Source of the DNA: JAGGAG01 sp964638035
GTDB taxonomy: Bacteria; Gemmatimonadota; Gemmatimonadetes; Gemmatimonadales; GWC2-71-9
Assembly: GCA_964638035.1 (NCBI GenBank)
Contig: CAZWXD010000010.1
Span: 37,810 to 101,809, forward strand
Length of the DNA: 64,000 bases
Reading direction: 5' to 3'
Shown: positions 59,003 through 64,000 of the stretch, piece by piece
How the letters are laid out: every line of letters starts with the position of its first letter
How positions within the stretch are numbered: the first letter of the stretch is position 1
Position numbers and translations under genes: made by a program
The notes under the pieces: generated by a model
What the model was told of the DNA's origin: nothing
What the model saw: the letters and a program-made list of their open reading frames with translations, nothing else
The model's database searches: none

Positions 59003-60636
59003 GTGACGCCCTGCGGACGGAACTGGAGCGGGTGGCGCGCGTGCTGGGGAGCGAGGACGTGGAGTTCGTCCTCGAGCGGCCCCGGGACGAGACCCATGGG
59101 GACCTCGCCACCAACCTCGCGATGACGCTGGCCCGCCGGCAGCGGCAGAACCCGCGCGCGGTGGCGGAAGCCGTGCTCCGCGAGCTGCGTGCACCCGAGG
59201 GGCTCGTGTCGCGCGCCGAGATCGCCGGGCCGGGCTTCATCAACTTCTGGCTTGCCGGCGAGACCCTGGCCGCCGTGCACGCGCGGATCCTCGCCGAGGG
59301 CGCGGCGTGGGGCCGGTCCACGGTGGGCGCGGGGCTCCGGGTCAACATCGAGTTCGTGTCTGCCAACCCGACTGGCCCGCTGCACGTGGGCCATGGGCGC
59401 GGGGCGGCGCTGGGCGATGCCGTCGCATCGCTGCTCGAGCGCACCGGGCACGCCGTGACGCGCGAGTTCTACATCAACGATGCCGGCGTGCAGATCGACC
59501 GCCTTGCGCAGAGCCTCTGGGCCCGGGTGCAGCAGGCGTCGGGGCGGGAGGCGGCCATTCCCGAGGGTGGCTACCACGGCGAGTACCTCCTGGAGAACGC
59601 GCGCACCATCCTGGAGCGGGAGGGCGCCACCTTTGCCGACCTGGACTACGACGAGGGCGTGAAGCGCTGCCGTGAGCTGGCGCTGGAACTCCAGCGGGCG
59701 GAGCAGGACCACGACCTGGCGGACTTCGGGGTGCGCTTCGACGTGCTGTCGTCGGAGCAGGCCGTGTACCACCGGGGCGCGGTGTCCGAGGCGCTTGACC
59801 TGCTCCACGACCGCGGCCTCACCTACGAGAAGGACGGGGCGCTCTGGCTCCGCACCACCGACTTCGGCGACGACCTCGATCGCGTCCTGCGGAAGCAGGA
59901 TGGCTCCTTCACCTACTTCCTGCCCGACATCGCGTACCACATCGACAAGATCGAGCGCGGCTTCGAGTGGATGATCGACGTGTGGGGGGCGGACCACCAC
60001 GGCTACATCCCCCGGATGCGGGCGGCCATGCGCGCCCTGGGCTTCAACGACGAGCGGTTCGACGTGCTCGTGGTCCAGCTGGTCAAGGTCCTGCGGGGCA
60101 CCGAGGAAGTGAAGATGTCCAAGCGCGCCGGGACCTTCATCACCCTGCGGGACCTCATGGACGAGGTGGGAACCGATGCCGCGCGCTGGTTCTTCCTGTC
60201 GCGGCGGTACGACTCGCAGCTCAACTTCGACATCGAACTGGCCAAGCGGCAGACCGACGAGAACCCCATCTTCTACGTGCAGATGGCACATGCGCGGCTC
60301 TGCGGGATCTTCCGCACCGCCGGCGTGTCACCCGATGCCGTGGCCGGCACCCTCGATGTCGCGGCCCTGCCGGCGCCGCAGGACGCCGAGCTCCTCAAGA
60401 AGCTGGGTGAACTGCCGGAGGTGGTGGCGCGGGCCGCCCGCGAGTGCGAGCCGCACCGGGTGACTGGTTACCTCCACGAACTCGCCACGGTCGTGCATGG
60501 CTGGTACCACCAGACCCGCACCGTGGGCGAGGCGCCGCCGGTCGAGCGGGCGCGCCTCCTCCTCGCGCGGGCGGCCCGCATCACGCTCGCCAATGCCCTG
60601 GCCACCCTCGGACTTTCCGCCCCGGAACGGATGTAG
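58999..60636 (+). CDS. argS: Arginyl-tRNA synthetase
   Basis: 545 residues from GTG 58999 (GTGA overlap with the fmdB stop); a longer frame runs back through fbp and was rejected. Class I synthetase. N-terminal Add-1 tRNA D-loop domain (ETHGDLATNLAMTLARRQRQ), the HIGH motif as FVSANPTGPLHVGHGRGAAL, INDAGVQIDRLAQSL, ADHHGYIPRMRAAM, KMSKS as EEVKMSKRAGTFITLRDL, and the all-alpha anticodon domain ending in LANALATLGLSAPERM. Complete. Confidence 0.94.
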   Translation: MSDALRTELERVARVLGSEDVEFVLERPRDETHGDLATNLAMTLARRQRQNPRAVAEAVLRELRAPEGLVSRAEIAGPGFINFWLAGETLAAVHARILAEGAAWGRSTVGAGLRVNIEFVSANPTGPLHVGHGRGAALGDAVASLLERTGHAVTREFYINDAGVQIDRLAQSLWARVQQASGREAAIPEGGYHGEYLLENARTILEREGATFADLDYDEGVKRCRELALELQRAEQDHDLADFGVRFDVLSSEQAVYHRGAVSEALDLLHDRGLTYEKDGALWLRTTDFGDDLDRVLRKQDGSFTYFLPDIAYHIDKIERGFEWMIDVWGADHHGYIPRMRAAMRALGFNDERFDVLVVQLVKVLRGTEEVKMSKRAGTFITLRDLMDEVGTDAARWFFLSRRYDSQLNFDIELAKRQTDENPIFYVQMAHARLCGIFRTAGVSPDAVAGTLDVAALPAPQDAELLKKLGELPEVVARAARECEPHRVTGYLHELATVVHGWYHQTRTVGEAPPVERARLLLARAARITLANALATLGLSAPERM

Positions 60637-60640
60637 CCTG

Positions 60641-61561
60641 ATGAGCCTCCTCGTTGTCGGCAGTGTCGCACTCGACTCCATCTTCACGCCCTTCGGCGAG
60701 ACCGCCGATGCCCTGGGTGGATCGGCCGTCTACTTCGCCGTGGCGGGGTCGATCCTGTCGCCGATCCGCGTGGTGGGTGTGGTCGGCTCCGACTATCCAC
60801 TCGATGCGCTGGAGCGGCTGGCACCTCGCGGGATCGACTGGTCCGGGGTGGAGCGCGCGCAGGGTGAGAGCTTCCGCTGGAAGGGCAAGTACTCCTATGA
60901 CCTGCAGAGCCGCGAGACGCTGGAAACCCGGCTCGGCGTGTTCGCGTCCTTCGCCCCCAGGCTTCCCGAGGCGTTTCGTGACGCGCAGTTCCTCTTCCTC
61001 GGCAACATCGACCCGGAACTCCAGCTCGGCGTGCTGGCGCAGGTGCGTGCCCCGCGCCTCGTGGCCTGCGACACCATGAACTACTGGATCCAGGGCAAGC
61101 GCGACGCGCTGCTGGCGCTGCTCAAGCGGGTGGACATCCTGCTGGTCAATGACAGCGAGGCCCGGGAGCTCTCGGGGGACTGGAACATCCACCGTGCGGG
61201 CCGCTGGATCCTGTCCCAGGGGCCGAGGCGGCTGGTCATCAAGCAGGGCGAGTACGGGGCGCTGCTCATGGGGGAGGGGCCCACGTTCTACACGCCGGCG
61301 TACCCGCTGGAGGAAGTGTTCGACCCCACGGGGGCGGGCGATGCCTTCGCGGGCGGCTTCATGGCCTACCTGGCGCGGCACGGGGCGGTGAATGACGTGG
61401 AGTTCCGGCGGGCGATGGTGTACGGCAGCGTGATGGGTTCGTTCGCCGTGTCGCAGTTCGGGGTGAATGGATTCGAGGGCGTCACCCGCCGGCAGGTGGA
61501 GGAACGCGCCCGCGCGTTTCGCGAGCTGACCCATGTCGAGCTGACGGAGCCCGTCCCGTGA
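60641..61561 (+). CDS. PfkB-family carbohydrate kinase
   Basis: 306 residues from ATG 60641. Ribokinase fold: LLVVGSVALDSIFTPFG then ADALGGSAVYFAVAGSILSP at the start, VDILLVNDSEARELSG, VIKQGEYGALLM and the PfkB signature DPTGAGDAFAGGFMAYLARH, where the Asp is the catalytic base. The sugar or nucleoside substrate cannot be read. Starts 4 nt after argS; purM starts in its last codons (GTGA). Confidence 0.88.
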   Translation: MSLLVVGSVALDSIFTPFGETADALGGSAVYFAVAGSILSPIRVVGVVGSDYPLDALERLAPRGIDWSGVERAQGESFRWKGKYSYDLQSRETLETRLGVFASFAPRLPEAFRDAQFLFLGNIDPELQLGVLAQVRAPRLVACDTMNYWIQGKRDALLALLKRVDILLVNDSEARELSGDWNIHRAGRWILSQGPRRLVIKQGEYGALLMGEGPTFYTPAYPLEEVFDPTGAGDAFAGGFMAYLARHGAVNDVEFRRAMVYGSVMGSFAVSQFGVNGFEGVTRRQVEERARAFRELTHVELTEPVP

Positions 61562-62586
61562 CCGACGCCCGCCAGTACGCCGCTGCCGGCGTGGACCTCG
61601 GCACCGCGGACGCTGCCAAGGCGCGCATCGGTGAGTTGGTGGCGGCCACGCGCACCCCGCTTGCCCTGGGCCTGGTGGGCGCCTTCGGCGGGATGGTGCG
61701 GGTGCCGCCGGGGATGCGGAAGCCGGTGCTGGTCCTGAGCACCGATGGGGTGGGGACCAAGGTGCTGGTGGCGCTCGAGGCCGGCCGCTTCGACACCGTG
61801 GGCGAAGACCTCGTCAACCACAGCGTGAACGACATCCTGGTGCATGCGGCCCGGCCGGTCGCCTTCATGGACTACGTGGCCGGCGCCGGCCTCACGGTGC
61901 AGCAGATCGCGGGCATCGTGGAGGGCATTGCCCGGGCCTGCCGGGCCCACGGGATGGTGCTGGCCGGCGGCGAGACAGCGCAGATGCCGGGCCTCTACCG
62001 GGAAGGCACGTTCGACCTCGCCGGGACCATCATCGGCGTGGTTGAGGAGGACGAGGCGCTGCACGGGGATCGCGTGGTGGCAGGCGACGTGCTCCTGGGG
62101 TACGCCTCTACCGGGCTCCACACCAATGGCTACACCCTGGCGCGCCGGGTCGTCTTCGACATCGCCAGGCTCTCACTCGAGGCCGAGCTGCCCGGCACCG
62201 GGAAGTCGGTGGCGGATGCCCTCCTCGCCGTGCACCGGAGTTATGTGCCCAGCCTGGTGCCGGTGCTGGGCCAGGTACATGCCCTCGCCCACGTGACCGG
62301 CGGCGGCATCGCGGGCAACCTGGTGCGCGTGCTGCCCGGGTCGGTCGCAGGTGTCATCGACGCGCGCGCCTGGGAGTGGCCACCGCTCTTCCAGTTCCTC
62401 CAGCAGGCCGGCAAGGTGGGCACGGACGAGATGCGTGAGGTCTTCAACCTGGGCATCGGGATGGTGGCGGTGCTGCCGCCCGCCGCGGTCGACCTTGCCC
62501 GGGCGGCGGCGCGTGCAGCCGGGGTGGAGACCTGGGTGATCGGCGCCGTGCAGGCGGGACCACGCGAGGTTCGCTTCGCCACGTGA
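61558..62586 (+). CDS. purM: Phosphoribosylformylglycinamidine cyclo-ligase PurM
   Basis: 342 residues from GTG. Fifth step of purine synthesis (AIR synthetase). Motifs: YAAAGVDLGTADAAKARIGE, VLSTDGVGTKVLVALEAGRF, DLVNHSVNDILVHAARPVAF, CRAHGMVLAGGETAQMPGLY, GYASTGLHTNGYTLARRVVF, HVTGGGIAGNLVRVLP and EVFNLGIGMVAVLP. Full length. Coupled by GTGA overlaps to the kinase and ribD, placing purine and riboflavin synthesis together. Confidence 0.95.
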   Translation: MTDARQYAAAGVDLGTADAAKARIGELVAATRTPLALGLVGAFGGMVRVPPGMRKPVLVLSTDGVGTKVLVALEAGRFDTVGEDLVNHSVNDILVHAARPVAFMDYVAGAGLTVQQIAGIVEGIARACRAHGMVLAGGETAQMPGLYREGTFDLAGTIIGVVEEDEALHGDRVVAGDVLLGYASTGLHTNGYTLARRVVFDIARLSLEAELPGTGKSVADALLAVHRSYVPSLVPVLGQVHALAHVTGGGIAGNLVRVLPGSVAGVIDARAWEWPPLFQFLQQAGKVGTDEMREVFNLGIGMVAVLPPAAVDLARAAARAAGVETWVIGAVQAGPREVRFAT

Positions 62587-63653
62587 GTGAGGCTGAAGCG
62601 GGCGCCATGGCGCACGCGCTCGACCTTGCATGGCGCGGCTGGGGCCGGGTAGCGCCCAACCCGCTGGTGGGTGCGGTGGTGCTGGCGAACGGGGTGGCCG
62701 TGGGCGAGGGCTGGCACGCGGAGTACGGCGATCGTCACGCCGAAGCGGTGGCACTGGCGCAGGCTGGCACCTCGGCGCGGGGGGCCACGCTCGTCGTGAC
62801 GCTCGAGCCCTGCCACCACCAGGGGAAGCAGCCGCCCTGCTCGGCGCAGGTGGCCGCTGCCGGCATCGCGCGCGTGGTGGCCGCACTGCCCGATCCCAAT
62901 CCAGTGGCGGCAGGCGGGGCATCCTGGCTTCGTCAGGCGGGCATCCCCGTCGAGTTCGGCCTCCGCGCCGACGAGGCACGTGCCCAGAACGCCGCCTTCC
63001 TGCACCCTTTCCATGACGCCGCCCGTCCGTACGTTGCGCTCAAGCTGGCCACCTCCCTCGACGGCCGGATCGCTGATGCCGCCCATCGGTCGCGGTGGGT
63101 GAGCGGCCGGGAGGCCCGGGCGTGGGTGCAATGGCTGCGCGCCGGGTTTGGCGCCATTGGCGTGGGGGCCGGCACCGCCCGGGCGGACGACCCGTCCCTC
63201 ACGGTGCGCGGCGCGGTCACCCCCCGGGTGGCGCCCGTCCGCGTGGTGTTCTCCCGGTCGGGCCAGCTCCTGCCGTCGCTGCAGGTGGTGCGGACAGCAC
63301 GCGAGGTGCCGACCGTCCTCGTGGCCTTGCCTGGTGCCGTGCCTGATCCTGCGCTGGGTGCCGCCGGTGTGGACGTCGTGCATGCTGCCGACCTCCGGTC
63401 GGCGCTCAGCCAGCTCCAGCAGCAGGGCATCGCGAGCCTGCTGGTGGAGGGCGGCGGGACGCTGGCCGCCGCCCTGCTGCAGCAGGGCCTCGTCGATCGC
63501 TACTACTGGATCCAGGCGCCACTGTGGCTGGGCGAGGGTACGCGGGCGGTCGAGGGCCTGGCCGGAACGCCGCTCGCCGATGCGAGTCGCTGGCAGGTGG
63601 TGGAGCGCCGGGGACTGGGCGCCGACACCCTCCTCGTGGTGGACCGGCGCTGA
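62583..63653 (+). CDS. ribD: Bifunctional riboflavin deaminase/reductase RibD
   Basis: 356 residues from GTG. Deaminates and then reduces the pyrimidine intermediates of riboflavin synthesis. Deaminase half: VAPNPLVGAVVLANGVAVGE, GDRHAEAVALAQAG (H-A-E zinc site) and TLEPCHHQGKQPPCSAQVAA. Reductase half from about residue 145: VALKLATSLDGRIADAAHRS, GVGAGTARADDPSLTVRG and LLVEGGGTLAAALLQQGLVD. The NADPH-binding part is normal. TGATG junction with ribE. Confidence 0.94.
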   Translation: MSEAEAGAMAHALDLAWRGWGRVAPNPLVGAVVLANGVAVGEGWHAEYGDRHAEAVALAQAGTSARGATLVVTLEPCHHQGKQPPCSAQVAAAGIARVVAALPDPNPVAAGGASWLRQAGIPVEFGLRADEARAQNAAFLHPFHDAARPYVALKLATSLDGRIADAAHRSRWVSGREARAWVQWLRAGFGAIGVGAGTARADDPSLTVRGAVTPRVAPVRVVFSRSGQLLPSLQVVRTAREVPTVLVALPGAVPDPALGAAGVDVVHAADLRSALSQLQQQGIASLLVEGGGTLAAALLQQGLVDRYYWIQAPLWLGEGTRAVEGLAGTPLADASRWQVVERRGLGADTLLVVDRR

Positions 63654-64000
63654 TGTTCACCGGCATCGTCGCCGAGGTGGGGAAGGTGCGCGTGCTGCGG
63701 CGCACCCCGGATGGGGGCGCGGCGATGGAGGTGGCCACGGCCATGGACGGCCTCGTGCCCGGTGAGAGCGTGGCGGTGGATGGTGCCTGCCTCACGGTCG
63801 AGACCGTGGTCCCGGGCGGGTTCACCGTGCACCTCGTTGCGAGCACGGTGCAGCGCACGCGCTTCGGCGAGTATCACACGGGGCAGGGCGTGAACCTCGA
63901 GCGGGCGCTGCGGGCCGGCGACCGGCTGGGCGGGCACCTGGTGCAGGGACATGTCGATGGCGTGGCACTGGTCACGGCGGTCACGGCCGGCGAGGGTGCC
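63653..64000 (+). CDS. ribE: Riboflavin synthase alpha subunit RibE (3' end cut by window)
   Basis: First 116 codons. Condenses two lumazine molecules to riboflavin. MFTGIVAEVGKVRVL is the diagnostic start; then VAVDGACLTVETVVPGGFTV, TVQRTRFGEYHTGQGVNLER and GGHLVQGHVDGVALV complete the first lumazine-binding repeat. The second repeat lies beyond base 64000. One-base overlap with ribD. Confidence 0.95.
   Translation, partial: MFTGIVAEVGKVRVLRRTPDGGAAMEVATAMDGLVPGESVAVDGACLTVETVVPGGFTVHLVASTVQRTRFGEYHTGQGVNLERALRAGDRLGGHLVQGHVDGVALVTAVTAGEGA

Overview
This GC-rich 64 kb chromosomal window is densely packed with bacterial genes and comes from a diderm (Gram-negative-type) bacterium. It encodes several outer-membrane beta-barrels, an RND efflux system with a TolC-type channel, and meso-diaminopimelate-type peptidoglycan synthesis. 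Gene content and style (many small secreted or outer-membrane proteins, a dcw cluster starting at rsmH and ending at ftsZ, short FtsY, FmdB-type zinc ribbon) look like Gemmatimonadota. That placement is an inference from reading, not from a database search. No rRNA, CRISPR, insertion sequence or prophage was seen.

Layout. 1-6309 (minus): copper/silver-type RND efflux operon (small secreted protein, CusC-, CusB- and CusA-like genes; cusA runs off the left edge). 6415-6933: a rearrangement scar in which the 3' part of a maf gene (minus, two frameshifts) lies head-to-head with the 3' part of a cheB gene (plus). 6930-8718: two cheW genes and a TPR gene, tightly overlapped. 8747-14147: HELAH peptidase, small membrane protein, tRNA-Val, secreted TPR protein, tRNA-Asp, DcaP-like porin and alpha-carbonic anhydrase. 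14242-31036: the dcw cell-wall/division operon (rsmH, ftsL, ftsI, murE, murF, mraY, murD, ftsW, murG, murC, ftsQ, ftsA, ftsZ, M23 peptidase), followed by a DUF2785 gene. mraZ, murB and ddl are absent from it. 32182-35753: MacA-like adaptor plus two MacB-like permeases without an ATPase gene. 35757-39832: beta-barrel proteins, HAD phosphatase, EEP-family enzyme and an arylsulfatase remnant. 39920-48476: orphan VWA-like membrane protein, ftsY, recG, glutamate dehydrogenase, asnS and mazG. 48509-53551: alr-deoB-cdd with a lipoprotein and an outer-membrane protein. 53607-57471: miaB-comFB-comEC. 57492-64000: fbp, fmdB-argS, a PfkB kinase, purM, ribD and ribE (cut by the right edge).

How it works together. 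Most genes sit in polycistronic units where the next start overlaps the previous stop (ATGA, GTGA or TGATG), which implies translational coupling. Unit heads often lack a Shine-Dalgarno sequence and instead have a TAnnnT -10-like box 5-10 nt before the start codon, which suggests leaderless or nearly leaderless transcripts. The main observations to follow up are: an RNA stem that would hide the cusC ribosome-binding site and contains the stop codon of the upstream small gene; the maf/cheB scar; the leaderless head of the dcw operon; the ATPase-less MacAB-like trio; and the ComFB-ComEC coupling.
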